Assembly: GCA_947579665.1 (NCBI GenBank)
Contig: CANPUZ010000060.1
Span: 377,501 to 441,500 of the forward strand
Direction: 5' to 3'
DNA length: 64,000 nucleotides
Source of the DNA: Sympetrum striolatum
Taxonomy: Eukaryota; Arthropoda; Insecta; Odonata; Libellulidae
Position 1 is the first letter of the stretch, and each line of letters begins with the position of its first letter. The position numbers were made by a program, and so were the translations under genes. Below the pieces are notes generated by a model that worked only from the letters and a program-made list of their open reading frames with translations, did no database searches and was not told where the DNA came from. Shown here piece by piece: positions 21,819-32,925 of the stretch.

Positions 21819-22322
21819 TTGGGTTAGTTTGGGTTGTGTCTGGTTGGGTTTGGTTGTTTGGGTTGGGTTGGGTTGGGATGTTTGGGTTGGGTTGGGTTGG
21901 GTTGGGTTGGGAAGGGTTGGGCTGGGTTGGGTTGGGTTGGGTTGGGCAGGGTTGGGTGGGGTTGGGTTGGGTTGGGTTGGGTTTGGTTGGGTTGGGTTGG
22001 AGTGGGTTGGTTTGGGTTGGGTAGGTTTTGGTTGGGTTGGGTTGGGTTGGGTTGGGTTGGGTTGGGGTGGGTTGGGTTGGGTTGGGTAGGGTTGGGTTGG
22101 GTTGGGTTGGGTTGGGGTAGGTTGGGTTGGGTTGGGTTTGGTTAGGTTGGGTTGGATTGTGTTGGGTAGGGTTAGGTTGGGTTGGGTTGGGTTGGGTTGG
22201 GTTGGGTTGGGGTGGGTTGGGTTGGGTTGGGTTGGGTTGAATAGGGTTGGGTTGGGTTGGGTTGGGTTGGGTTGGGTTGGGTTGGGTTGGGTTTCGTTGG
22301 GTTGGGTTAAGATGAGTTGGGT
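21819..22322 (+). repeat. TTGGG array between B9 and C10
   Basis: About 504 bp. Marker series GGGTGGGG, GGAGTGGG, GTAGGTTTTGG, TTGAATAGGG, GTTTCGTTGGG and TTAAGATGAG, shared with 41986-42533 and 49513-50046. Confidence 0.93.
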
Positions 22323-22705
22323 ATTTACTTCGCTTAGACACCGTAAATTTCGCTTAGACTCCACTTATTACGCTTTTAGTCCGCTTTATTTGCTGAGAGT
22401 CTGCTTCATTCGCTTAGACTCATTTTATTTCGCATAGTGACCGCTTTTTTCCTTTAGAGTCCGCTTTATTCACTTAGACTCATATTATTTCGCTATATAA
22501 CAGCACATTTCGCTTATACTATGATATGCCCACATTGAATCCGATTTCTTCCCATAGATACAGCTTGGCATGGATAGTCTTCGCTTAGAGACCGCTTAGT
22601 TTTTCTAGTGACAGCTTAACTCAATTATAACACGCTTTGAAACCGCTTTTATTCCAATTAGTTCGGTCACAGAACGAACTAATTCGAATTAAGAGTTAGT
22701 TTAGG
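22323..22705 (+). repeat. Satellite unit C10
   Basis: Subtype shared with C16 and C18: GGATAGTCTTCGC and an altered unit end AATTCGAATTAAGAG instead of AATCGGAATTAACAG. Confidence 0.92.
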
Positions 22706-23024
22706 TTGGGTTAGTTTGGGTTGTGTCTGGTTGGGTTTGGTTGTTTGGGTTGGGTTGGGTTAGGTTGGGATGTTTGGGTTGGGTTGGGTTGGGTAGGGTT
22801 GGGTTGGGATGGGTTGGGTTGGGTTGGGTTGGGTTTGGTTGGGTTTGGTTGGGTTGGGTTGGGTTGGGTTTGGTTGGGGTAGGTTGGGTTGGGTTGGGTA
22901 GGGTTGTGTTGGGTTGGGTTGGGTTGGGTTTTGTTGGGTTGGGTTGGGTTGGGTTGTGTTGGGTTGGGTTGGGTTGGGTTAGGTTGGGTTGGGTTGGGTT
23001 GGGTTGGGTTGGGTTGGGTTGGGT
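22706..23024 (+). repeat. TTGGG array between C10 and A10
   Basis: About 319 bp with TTTGGTTGGGTTTGG and GGTTTTGTTGGG; related to 42917-43240 and 50430-50753. Confidence 0.93.
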
Positions 23025-23742
23025 ATTTACTTCGCTTAGACACCATAAATTTGGCTTAGACTCCAATTATTACGATTTTAGTCCGCTTTATTTGCTGAGA
23101 GTCCCTTCAATTAATATAGAGTCCGATCAATTCGCTTAGAGTCCGCTTTATTTGCTCAGAGCCCAATTAGCTCGAGTTGAAACAGCTTCTTTCGCTGAGA
23201 GTCCGCTTAATTCGCTTAGCCTGCGATTATCAGCTTCGTGACGTCTTATATCACATAGAAACCGCTTATTTCGCTAAGAGTCCAATAAGCTCGCTAAGAG
23301 TCCGTTTCCTTCGCTTAGAGTCCACTTCATTCGCTTGATTCAAATTATTTAAGTAAGTGACCTCTCATTTCGCGTAGATACCGCTTTATTTGCTTAAATT
23401 CTTTTCTTTCACTTAGAGTCATTTTCTTTGCTAAGAGTCCGCTACATTCGCTTAGACTCTTTTTATTTCGCTTAGTGACCACTTATTTCCTTTATAGTCC
23501 GCTTTATTCGTTTAGACTCCTATTATTTCGCTATGTGACAGCTTATTTCGCTTAGACTCTGATATGCCAGCATTGAGTCCGATTAATTCCCATTAAGACG
23601 GCTTAGCATGGATAGCCTTTGCTTAGAGACCGCTTAGTTTCTAAGAGACATCTTAACTCGCTTTTAAAACGCTTTAAAACCGCTTTTATTCCTATTAGTT
23701 CGGTCACAGAAAGAACTAATCGGAATTAACAGTTAGTTTAGG
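23025..23742 (+). repeat. Satellite unit A10, not followed by B
   Basis: Complete A unit; subtype shared with A18 and A21 (GTGACGTCTTATATC, GTGACCTCTCATTTCG, CGCGTAGATACC, ATTAATTCCCAT). Instead of the 39-bp spacer and B, a full-length array with header TTAGTTTCGG follows. Confidence 0.91.
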
Positions 23743-24256
23743 TTGGGTTAGTTTCGGTTGTGTCTGGTTGGGTTTGGTTGTTTGGGTTGGGTTGGGTTGG
23801 GATGTTTGGGTTTGGTTGGGTTGGGTTGGGTAGGGTTATCTTGTGGTAGGTCTGGTTGGGTTGGGTTGGGTTGGGTTGGGTAGGGTTGGGTGGGGTTGGG
23901 TTGGGTTGGGTTGGGTTTGGTTGGGTTGGGTTGGAGTGGGTTGGTTTGGGTTGGGTAGGTTTTGGTTGGGTTGGGTTGGGTTGGGGTGGGTTGGGTTGGG
24001 TTGGGATGGGTTGGGGTGGGTTGGGTTGGGTTGGGTAGGGTTGGGTTGGGTTGGGTTGGGTTGGGTTGGGTTGGGGTAGGTTGGGTTGGGTTGGGTTTGG
24101 TTAGGTTGGGTAGGGTTGGGTTGGGTTGGGTTGGGTTGGGTTGGGTTGGGTTGGGTTGGGTTGGGTTGGGGTGGGTTGGGGTGGGTTTGGTTGGGTTGGG
24201 TTGGGTTGAATAGGGTTGGGTTGGGTTGGGTTGGGTTTGGTTGGGTTGGGTTGGGT
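23743..24256 (+). repeat. TTGGG array joining A10 directly to C11
   Basis: About 514 bp. Header TTTCGGTTGTGTCTGG. Carries a non-G-rich interruption TTATCTTGTGG at 23836-23846, seen in this window only in the three arrays before the transposon-bearing C units. Ends GGGTATTGAC. Confidence 0.92.
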
Positions 24257-24456
24257 ATTGACTTCGCTTAGACACCGTAAATTTCGCTTAGACTCCACTT
24301 ATTACGCTTTTAGTCCGCTTTATTTGCTGAGAGTCTGCTTCATTCGCTTAGACTCATTTTATTTCGCTTAGTGACCCCTTTTTTCCTTTAGAGTCCGCTT
24401 TATTCGCTTAGACTCATATTATTTCGCTATATAACAGCACATTTCGCTTAGATAAT

Positions 24457-24479
24457 CACTGCGTTTACCAAGCGATCTC
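24457..24479 (+). repeat. Left terminal inverted repeat, transposon copy 1
   Basis: 23 bp starting CACTGCGTTTACC; exact reverse complement of 25785-25807. Confidence 0.93.
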
Positions 24480-25727
24480 TGCTCGATCTGAGAGCAACTC
24501 GTACCGGCAATGTAGGACCGATCTCATAGGACCGACGAGTTTATCAACACGAGCTTAACATATCGATATTTGCGATATTCACGTATCGACTGCAAATCAT
24601 CGAGAATTTGGCGCATCGAGATTTGACAGCCGCCATTGTGATTCTTCGTGGTTTTATATATTTAATAAGCAGAAGTGCTCGTTGATTCTCAACGGAGATG
24701 TTAAATTTCATAAATAGCAGTCTAACAACCTTGATCATAAGAAATACTTCATAACTGTTGATAGAGGCCTGAACTATCACAAAAAACATGGTCTCCGGAG
24801 GCCATTTCTGTACCTGGTTCACTACAATCGACATATTTCAGTAACTACAAGAGGTACTTACTTCCTTTTTATTGTGAAATAAGCCGCAATATTTGAAGTG
24901 TCTTCCCAGAAAATTTCATCGAAATAGGGCAATTTCTTAATAAAAAAAATTATTTCCAAACAGTCTTCATCGATAACTTTACCATAGATAGGAAATACCA
25001 GACATTCTAATTCAATATGCTAAGAAATATAAGTTACAATGAAGTCTACAAAGCCGCATCAACTCAATATTCAATATACTCTGAATGAAAAATATCTTCA
25101 ACTGAGACGATATAAATATATATTCTAAGATCACATTAGGATAAGCATAGCTACGTTTAAAGTTACATCTTCATACAGGTACAAGAGGACAAATGAATCA
25201 AGCATTAAACGTAAACGACAGAAATAAATTACATTTCACTCAAATAAACCAAGATGAATATTCTATACGGAAAGTAAATGTATTTTGGAGCTGACTGGTA
25301 ACTCAATCTTAAAATATGTAACATAAACACGAACCACAAAAGCAATCAAAATAGAAACAAAGATTCAACACTAATAATAGGATAGTAAATGACTATGGAG
25401 TGGAAGCACTAAAAACAACGAATAAATCAATTTTTGCAAGGGAATGAGTTTGTTTACACTTGGTAATTTAGACAAAATTTTCGTATATTTTATCAATATT
25501 CTCGCAATTTCGAATCGCAAGCGATATTCAACGACCAAAATAAGAATCTTTACTCAATTTCCCTTTTTTTGATGATAGCGCCAGGAGTTATTGCGATTGT
25601 ATTTGTTTTCGTCCGCTGACAAAAGAGAAGCGGATTCCGCAAGAACACCGAGGCGACCGATGTCGTGCTGAACCTGGTCCACTTTTTTTGCCGGGTTGAG
25701 TTCAGCTCACTTTTAGCCATTCTAGCC

Positions 25728-25743
25728 CGCGCTGCTCAGCGCG
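25728..25743. repeat. Subterminal stem-loop CGCGCTG-CT-CAGCGCG
   Basis: Perfect 7-bp stem with 2-nt loop near the right end of the transposon. It is intact in copies 1 and 3; in copy 2 a G-to-C change (CAGCCCG) breaks one pair. Confidence 0.75.
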
Positions 25744-25748
25744 TTTCT

Positions 25749-25801
25749 GTTTACCAACTCGAACAGACTTGGCAGCACCGATCTGAGATCGCTTGGTAAA
25801 C
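25749..25801. repeat. Right-end inverted repeat GTTTACCAA ... TTGGTAAAC
   Basis: The 9-bp core of the terminal repeat recurs inverted 35 bp further in (25749-25757 against 25793-25801), so the right end alone can fold into a hairpin. All three copies have it. Confidence 0.75.
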
Positions 25802-25807
25802 GCAGTG
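25785..25807 (-). repeat. Right terminal inverted repeat, transposon copy 1
   Basis: 23 bp ending GGTAAACGCAGTG; mirror of the left end. Confidence 0.93.
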
Positions 25808-25993
25808 TATGATATGCCCACATTGAATCCGATTTCTTCCCATAGATACAGCTTGGCATGGATAGCCTTCGCTTAGAGACCGCTTAGTTTTTCTAGTGAC
25901 AGCTTAACTCAATTATAACACGCTTTGAAACCGCTTTTATTCCAATTAGTTCGGTCACAGAACGAACTAATTCGAATTAAGAGTTAGTTTAGG

Positions 25994-26332
25994 TTGGGTT
26001 AGTTTGGGTTGTGTCTGGTTGGGTTTGGTTGTTTGGGTTGGGTTGGGTTAGGTTGGGATGTTTGGGTTGGGTTGGGTTGGGTTGGGTAGGGTTGGGTAGG
26101 GTTGGGTTGGGATGGGTTGGGTTGGGTAGGGTTGGGTTTGGTTGGGTTGGGTTGGGTTGGGGTAGGTTGGGTTGGGGTAGGCTGGGTTGGGTTGGGTAGG
26201 GTTGGGTTGGGTTGGGTAGGGTTGGGTTGGGTTGGGTTTTGTTGGGTTGGGTTGGGTTGGGTTGTGTTGGGTTGGGTTGGGTTGGGTTAGGTTGGGTTGG
26301 GTTGGGTTGGGTTGGGTTGGGTTGGGTTGGGT
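25994..26332 (+). repeat. TTGGG array after C11
   Basis: About 339 bp with GGGGTAGGCTGGG, GGTTTTGTTGGG and GTTGTGTTGGG; leads into a short A fragment. Confidence 0.92.
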
Positions 26333-26366
26333 ATTTACTTCGCTTAGACACCATAAATTTGGCATA
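26333..26366 (+). repeat. 34-bp fragment of an A-unit start inside the array
   Basis: ATTTACTTCGCTTAGACACC followed by ATAAATTTGGCATA matches the first ~34 bp of an A unit with the same CACCATAAAT variant as A11. It then returns to array sequence, so this is an aborted A unit or a slippage or crossover scar. Confidence 0.85.
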
Positions 26367-26474
26367 AGTTGGGTTGGGTTGGGTTGAGTTGGGTTGTGTT
26401 GGGTTGGGTTGGGTTGGGTTGGGTTGGGTTAGGTTGGGTTGGGTTGGGTTGGGTTTGGTTGGGTTGGGTTGGGT
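26367..26474 (+). repeat. TTGGG array between the A fragment and A11
   Basis: About 108 bp; GTTGAGTTGGG and GTTGTGTTGGG echo the distal part of 53757-54100. Ends GGGTATTCTC. Confidence 0.9.
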
Positions 26475-27765
26475 ATTCTCTTCGCTTAGACACCATAAAT
26501 TTGGCTTAGACTCCACTTATTACGATTTTAGTCCGCTTTATTTGCTGAGAGTCCCTTCAATTAATAAAGAGTCCGATCAATTCGCTTAGAGTCCGCTTTA
26601 TTTGCTCAGAGCCCAATTAGCTCGAGTTGAAACAGCTTCTTTCGATGAGAGTCCGCTTAATTCGCTTAGCCTCCCATTCTCAGCTTCGTGACGGCTTATA
26701 TCACATAGAAACCGCTTATTTCGCTAAGAGTCCAATAAGCTCGCTTAGAGTCCGTTTCCTTCGCTTAGAGTCCACTTCATTCGCTTGATTCAAATTATTC
26801 AAGTAAGTGAACTCTCATTTCGCTTAGATACCGCTTTATTTGCTTAAATTCCTTTCTTTCACTTAGAGTCATTTTCTTTGCTAAGAGTCCGCTACATTCG
26901 CTTAGACTCTTTTTATTTCGCTTAGTGACCGCTTATTTCCTTTATATTCCGCTTTATTCGTTTAGACTCCTATTATTTCGCTATGTGACAGCTTATTTCG
27001 CTTAGACTCTGATATGCCAGCATTGAGTCCGATTACTTCCCATAGAGACGGCTTAGCATGGATAGCCTTTGCTTAGAGACCGCTTAGTTTCTAAGAGACA
27101 TCTTAGCTCGCTTTTAAAACGCTTTAAAACCGCTTTTATTCCTATTAGTTCGGTCACAGAAAGAACTAATCGGAATTAACAGTTAGTTTAGGTTGGGTTA
27201 GGTTTGGTTGTGTCTGGTTGGGTTGGGTTGCTTAAAAATCCATTTACCTCGCTTTGACACCGTTAATTTCGCTCATACTCCACTTATAACGCTTTTAGTC
27301 CACTTTATTTGCTCAGAGTCCCTTCAATAAATTTTTGAGTCCGCTTAATTCGCTTGGACTCCGATTATTTCGCTTAGTGACGGCTTATTTCGCTTAGAAT
27401 CCGCTTTTTTCGCTAAAGGTCCACTAAGCTCGCTTTGAGTCCGCTTCTATCGCTAAGAGTCTGCTTCATTCGCTTATACTCATTTTATTTCGCTTAGTGA
27501 CCGCTTTTTTCCATTAGAGTCCGCTTTATTCGCTTAGACTCATATTATTTCGCTATATAACAGCACATTTCGGTTAGACTATGATATGCCCACATTGAAT
27601 CCCATTACTTACCATAGATACAGCTTGGCATGGATAGCCTTCGCTTAGAGACCGCTTTGTTTTTCTAGTGACAGCTTAACTCGCTTATAACACGCTTTGA
27701 AACCGATATTATTCCATTTAGTTCGGTCACAGAACGAACTAATCGGAATTAACAGTTAGTTTAGG
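26475..27765 (+). repeat. A11 - spacer - B10
   Basis: A11 26475-27192, spacer 27193-27231, B10 27232-27765. Subtype shared with A22-B19: TTCTCTTCGC, ATTATTCAAGTAAG, AATTCCTTTC and CATCTTAGCTCGC in A; CGCTTCTATCGC, TTCCATTAGAGTCC and CCGCTTTGTTTTT in B. Confidence 0.91.
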
Positions 27766-28061
27766 TTGGGTTAGTTTGGGTTGTGTCTGGTTGGGTTTGG
27801 TTGTTTGGGTTGGGTTGGGTTGGGTTGGGATGTTGGGTTGGGTTGGGTTGGGTTAGGTTGCGTTTGGTTGGGTTGGGTAGGGTTGGGTTGGGTTGGGTTG
27901 GGTTAGGTTAGGTTGGGTTGGGTTGGTTTGGGTTGGGTTGGGTTGGGGTGGGTTGGGTTGGGTTGGGTTGGGTTGGGTAGGGTTGGGTTGGGTTGGGTTG
28001 GGTTGGGTTGGGTTTGGTTGGGTTGGGTTGGGTTGGGTTGGGTTTGGTTGGGTTGGGTTGG
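27766..28061 (+). repeat. TTGGG array between B10 and C12
   Basis: About 296 bp; the header has GGGATGTTGGG (one T shorter) then TTAGGTTGCGTTTGG and TTAGGTTAGG, the signature shared with 34585-34877 and 55392-55733. Confidence 0.93.
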
Positions 28062-28446
28062 TTATTTACTTTGCTTAGATACCTTAAATTTCGCTTAGAC
28101 TCCACTTATTACGCTTTTAGTCCGCTTTATTTGCTGAGAGTCTGCTTCATTCGCTTAGACTCATTTTATTTCGCATAGTGACCGCTTTTTTCCTTTAGAG
28201 TCCGCTTTATTCGCTTAGACTCATATTATTTCGCTATATAACAGCACATTTCGCTTAGACTATGATATGCCCACATTGAATCCGATTTCTTCCCATAGAT
28301 ACAGCTTGGCATGGATAGCCTTCGCTTAGAGACCGCTTAGTTTTTCTAGTGACAGCTTAACTCAATTATAACACGCTTTGAAACCGCTTTTATTCCAATT
28401 AGTTCGGTCACAGAACGAACTAATCGGAATTAACAGTTAGTTTAGG
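28062..28446 (+). repeat. Satellite unit C12
   Basis: Starts TTACTTTGCTTAGATACC with TTAAATTTCGC, a subtype shared with C14 and C20. Confidence 0.92.
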
Positions 28447-28759
28447 TTGGGTTAGTTTGGGTTGTGTCTGGTTGGGTTTGGTTGTTTGGGTTAGGTTGGG
28501 TTAGGTTGGGATGTTTGGGTTGGGTTGGGTTGGGTTGGGTTGGGTAGGGTTGGGTTGGGATGGGTTGGTTGAGCTGGGTTGGGTTTGGTTGGGTTGGGTT
28601 GGGTTGGGTTGGGGTAGGTTGAGTTGGGTTGGGTAGGGTTGGGTTGGGTTGGGTAGGGTTTGGTTGGGTTGGGTTGGGTTGGGTTGGGTTGTGTTGGGTT
28701 GGGTTGGGTTGGGTTAGGTTGGGTTGGGTTGGGTTGGGTTGGGTTGGGTTGTGTTGGGT
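28447..28759 (+). repeat. TTGGG array between C12 and A12
   Basis: About 313 bp; GGTTGGTTGAGCTGGG and GGGTTGTGTTGGGTATTTAC at the end. Related to 35261-35583 and 56118-56420. Confidence 0.93.
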
Positions 28760-30050
28760 ATTTACTTCGCTTAGACACCATAAATTTGGCTTAGACTCCA
28801 CTTATTACGATTTTAGTCCGCTTTATTTGCTGAGAGTCCCTTCAATTAATATAGAGTCCGATCAATTCGCTTAGAGTCCGCTTTATTTGCTCAGAGCCCA
28901 ATTAGCTCGAGTTGAAACAGCTTCTTTCGCTGAGAGTCCGCTTAATTCGCTTAGCCTCCCATTCTCAGCTTCGTGACGGCTTATATCACATAGAAACCGC
29001 TTTTTTCGCTAAGAGTCTAATAAGCTCGCTTAGAGTCCGTTTCCTTCGCTTAGAGTCCACTTCATTCGCTTGATTCAAATTATTTAAGTAAGTGAACTCT
29101 CATTTCGCTTAGATACCGCTTTATTTGCTTAAATTCTTTTCTTTCACTTAGAGTCATTTTCTTTGCTAAGAGTTCGCTACATTCGCTTAGACTCTTTTTA
29201 TTTCGCTTAGTGACCGCTTATTTCCTTTATATTCCGCTTTATTCGTTTAGACTCCTATTATTTCGCCATGTGACAGCTTATTTCGCTTAGACTCTGATAT
29301 ACCAGCATTGAGTCCGATTAATTCCCATAGAGACGGCTTAGCATGGATAGCCTTTGCTTAGAGACCACTTAGTTTCTAAGAGACATCTTAACTCGCTTTT
29401 AAAACGCTTTAAAACCGCTTTTATTCCTATTAGTTCGGTCACAGAAAGAACTAATTGGAATTAACAGTTAGTTTAGGTTGGGTTAGGTTTGGTTGTGTCT
29501 GGTTGGGTTGGGTTGCTTAGAAATCCATTTACCTCGCTTTGACACCGTTAATTTCGCTCATACTCCACTTATAACGCTTTTAGTCCACTTTATTTGCTCA
29601 GAGTCCCTTCAATAAATTTTTGAGTCCGTTTAATTCGCTTGCACTCCGATTATTTCGCTTAGTGACGGCTTATTTCGCTTAGAATCCGCTTTTTTTGCTG
29701 AAGGTCCACTAAGCTCGCTTTGAGTCCGCTTCTTTCACTAAGAGTCTGCTTCATTCGCTTATACTCATTTTATTTCGCTTAGTGACCGCTTTTTTCCTTT
29801 AGAGTCCGCTTTATTCGCTTAGACTCATATTATTTCGCTATATAACAGCAAATTTCGGTTAGACTATGATATGCCCACATTGAATCCGATTACTTCCCAT
29901 AGATACAGCTTGGCATGGATAGCCTTCGCTTAGAGACCGCTTAGTTTTTCTAGTGACAGCTTAACTCGTTTATAACATGCTTTGAAACCGATATTATTCC
30001 ATTTAGTTCGGTCACAGAACGAACTAATCGGAATTAACAGTTAGTTTAGG
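28760..30050 (+). repeat. A12 - spacer - B11
   Basis: A12 28760-29477, spacer 29478-29516, B11 29517-30050. A12 subtype: GAGTCTAATAAGC, GAGTTCGCTAC, CGCCATGTGACAG, GATATACCAGC, CCACTTAGTTTC. B11: TTTTTTGCTGAAGG, CTTTCACTAAG, CAGCAAATTTCGG, CGTTTATAACATGC. Confidence 0.91.
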
Positions 30051-30954
30051 TTGGGTTAGTTTGGGTTGTGTCTGGTTGGGTTTGGTTGTTTGGGTTGGGT
30101 TGGATTGGTATGTTTGGGTTGGGTTGGGTTGGGTTGGGTAGGGTTGGGTTGGGTTGGGTTGGGGTTGGTTGGGTTGGGTTGGGTTGGGTTGGGGTAGGTT
30201 GGGTTGGTTTGGGTTGGGTTGGGTTGGGTAGGGTTGGGATGGGGTGGGTTTGGTTGATTTGGGTTGGGTTGGGAAGGTTTGGGTTGGGTTGGGTTGGGTT
30301 GGGTTGGGTTGGGGTAGGTTGGGTTTGGTTGGGTTGGGTAGGGTTGGGATGGGGTGGGTTGGGTTGGGTTGGGAAGGTTTGGGTTGGGTTGGGTTGGGTT
30401 GGGTTGGGGTAGGTTGGGTTGGGTTGGGTTGGGGTAGGTTGGGTTGGGTTGGGTTGGGTTGGGTTGGGTTGGGTACGGTTTGGTTGGGTTGGGATGGGTT
30501 TGGTTGGGTTGGGTTGGGTTGGGGTGGGTTGGGTTGGGTTTGGTTGGGTTGGGGTGGGTTGGGTTGGGTTGGGTTGGGTTGGGTAGGTTTGGGTTGGGTT
30601 GGGTTGGGTTGGGTAGGGGTAGGTTGGGTTGGGTTGGGTTGGGTTGGGTTGGGTTGGGTACGGTTTGGTTGGGTTGGGATGGGTTTGGTTGGGTTGGTTT
30701 GGGTTGGGTTGGGGTGGGTTGGGTTGGGTTGGGTTGGGTTGGGTTGGGTAGGGTTGGGTTGGGTTGGGTAGGGTTGGGTTGGGTTGGGTTGGGTTGGGTT
30801 GGGTTGGGTTGGGGTAGGTTGGGTTGGGTTGGGTTGGGTTGGGTTGGGTACGGTTTGGTTGGGTTGGTATGGGTTTGGTTGGGTTGGGTTGGGTTGGGGT
30901 GGGTTGGGTTGGGTTGGGTTGGGTTGGGTAGGGTTGGGTTGGGTTGGGTTGGGT
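30051..30954 (+). repeat. Long TTGGG array with an internal ~190-bp period
   Basis: About 904 bp. The rare variant GTACGGTTTGG, followed by GATGGGTTTGG or TATGGGTTTGG, occurs at about 30474, 30659 and 30849 (spacings 185 and 190), showing a higher-order repeat within the pentamer array. GGGATGGGGTGGG and GGGAAGGTTTGGG recur in the first half. Confidence 0.92.
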
Positions 30955-31337
30955 ATTTACTTTGCTTAGACACCGTAAACTTCGCTTAGACTCCACTTAT
31001 TACGCTTTTAGTCCGCTTTATTTGCTGAGAGTCTGCTTCATTCGCTTAGACTCATTTTATATCGCATAGTGACCGCTTTTTTCCTTTAGTGTCCGCTTTA
31101 TTCGCTTAGACTCATATTATTTCGCTATATAACAGCACATTTCGCTTAGACTATGATATGCCCACATTGAATCCGATTTCTTCCCATAGATACAGCTTGG
31201 CATGGATAGCCTTCGCTTAGAGACCGCTTAGTTTTTCTAGTGACAGCTTAACTCAATTATAAAACGCTTTGAAACCGCTTTTATTCCAATTAGTTCGGTC
31301 ACAGAACGAACTTATCGGAATTAACAGTTAGTTTAGG
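30955..31337 (+). repeat. Satellite unit C13
   Basis: Markers TATATCGCATAG, CTTTAGTGTCCGC, ATTATAAAACGC and GAACTTATCGG; sister of C15. Confidence 0.92.
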
Positions 31338-31634
31338 TTGGGTTAGTTTGGGTTGTGTCTGGTTGGGTTTGGTTGTTTGGGTTGTGTTGGGTTAGGTTGG
31401 GATGTTTGGGTTGGGTTGGGTTGGGTTGGGTAGGGTTGGGTTGGGATGGGTTGGGTGTGGTTGGGTTGGGTTTGGTTGTGTTGGGTTGGGTTGGGGTAGG
31501 TTGGGTTGGGTTGGGTAGGGTTGGGTTGGGTTGGGTAAGGTTGGGTTGGGTTGGGTTGGGTTGGGTTGGGTTTTGTTGGGTTGGGTTGGGTTAGGTTGGG
31601 TTTGTTGGGTTGGGTTGGGTTGGGTTGGGTTGGG
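31338..31634 (+). repeat. TTGGG array between C13 and A13
   Basis: About 297 bp; GTTGTGTTGGGTTAGG in the header, GGGTGTGG, GTAAGG, GGTTTTGTTGGG, GGGTTTGTTGGG; ends GGGAATTTAC. Confidence 0.93.
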
Positions 31635-32925
31635 AATTTACTTCGCTTAGACACCGTAAATTTGGCTTAGACTCCACTTATTACGATTTTAGTCCGCTTT
31701 ATTTGCTGAGAGTCCCTTCAATTAATAAAGAGTCCGATCAATTCGCTTAGAGTCCGCTTTATTTGCTCAGAGCCCAATTAGCTCGAGTTGAAACAGCTTC
31801 TTTCGCTGAGAGTCCGCTTAATTCGCTTAGCCTGCGATTATCAGCTTCGTGACGGCTTATATCACATAGAAACCGCTTATTTCGCTAAGAGTCCAATAAG
31901 CTCGCTTAGAGTCCGTTTCCTTCGCTTAGAGTCCACTTCATTCGCTTGATTCAAATTATTTAAGTAAGTGAACTCTCATTTCGCTTAGATACCGCTTTAT
32001 TTGCTTAAATTCTTTTCTTTCACTTAAAGTCATTTTCTTTGCTAAGATTCCGCTACATTCGCTTAGACTCTTTTTATTTCGCTTAGTGACCGCTTATTTC
32101 CTTTATATTCCGCTTTATTCGTTTAGACTCCTATTATTTCGCTATGTGACATCTTATTTCGCTTAGACTCTGATATGCCAGCATTGAGTCCGATTACTTC
32201 CCATAGAGACGGCTTAGCATGGATAGCCTTTGCTTAGAGACCGCTTAGTTTCTAAGAGACACCTTAACTCGCTTTTAAAACGCTTTAAAACCGCATTTAT
32301 TCCTATTAGTTCGGTCACAGAAAGAACTAATCGGAATTAACAGTTAGTTAAGGTTGGGTTAGGTTTGGTTGTGTCTGGTTGGGTTGGGTTGCTTAGAAAT
32401 CCATTTACCTCGCTTTGACACCGTTAATTTCGCTCATACTCCACTTATAACGCTTTTAGTCCACTTTATTTGCTCAGAGTCCCTTCAATAAATTTTTGAG
32501 TCCGTTTAATTCGCTTGCACTCCGATTATTTCGCTTAGTGACGGCTTATTTCGCTTAGAATCCGCTTTTTTTGCCAAAGGTCCACTAAGCTCGCTTTGAG
32601 TCCGCTTCCTTCGCTAAGAGTCTGCTTCATTCGCTATCTTCATTTTATTTCGCTTAGTGACCGCTTTTTTCCTTTAGAATCCGCTTTATTCGCTTAGACT
32701 CATATTATTTCGCTATATAACAGCACATTTCGGTTAGACTATGATATGCCCACATTGAATCCGATTACTTCCCATAGCTACAGCTTGGCATGGATAGCCT
32801 TCGCTTAGAGACCGCTTAGTTTTTCTAGTGACAGCTTAACTCGCTTATAACACGCTTTGAAACCGATATTATTCCATTTAGTTCGGTCACATAACGAACT
32901 AATCGGAATTAACAGTTAGTTTAGG
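31635..32925 (+). repeat. A13 - spacer - B12
   Basis: A13 31635-32353, spacer 32354-32392, B12 32393-32925. A6/B6 subtype; A13 adds CTAAGATTCCGC and ends TTAGTTAAGG. B12 has TTTTTTTGCCAAAGG, CGCTATCTTC (one T short) and CACATAACGAAC. Confidence 0.91.

Larger units (their letters stand above)
24457..25807. mobile_element. Non-autonomous DNA transposon, copy 1 (1351 bp)
   Basis: Bounded by 23-bp perfect terminal inverted repeats (24457-24479 and 25785-25807) beginning CACTGCGTTTACC; similarity continues with two mismatches to about 29 bp. The interior is AT-rich and unlike the satellite. CACTG ends and a probable 3-bp target duplication (TAT, left copy now AAT) fit the CACTA/CMC (EnSpm-like) superfamily, but the family is not certain. 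Subterminal AGGACCGA (24513 and 24528) and CGATCTGAGA (both ends) are repeated. No transposase is seen. The only sizeable open frame (24544-24834, - strand, 96 aa) has no domain I recognise and mostly replacement changes between copies. Confidence 0.85.
24257..25993 (+). repeat. Satellite unit C11, split by a transposon
   Basis: Left part 24257-24456, right part 25808-25993; together a normal ~386-bp C. Left marker GTGACCCCTTTTTTCC. The intact C consensus at the break is TTAGACTATGATATG. Here the left flank reads TTAGATAAT and the right flank TATGATATG, compatible with duplication of TAT followed by two substitutions on the left. The end carries AATTCGAATTAAGAG. Confidence 0.9.

Noticed and set aside
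24544..24834. 96-aa - strand frame inside the transposon as a gene
   Set aside because: No recognised domain. Among the few differences between the three copies in this frame, three change the residue and one is silent, so there is no sign of selection on protein. It is too short for a transposase.
24456..25808. An 8-bp (hAT-like) or TA target-site duplication
   Set aside because: The left flank TTAGATAAT and right flank TATGATATG share no 8-bp match. A TA duplication needs an extra indel relative to the intact C unit, while TAT with two substitutions preserves length.
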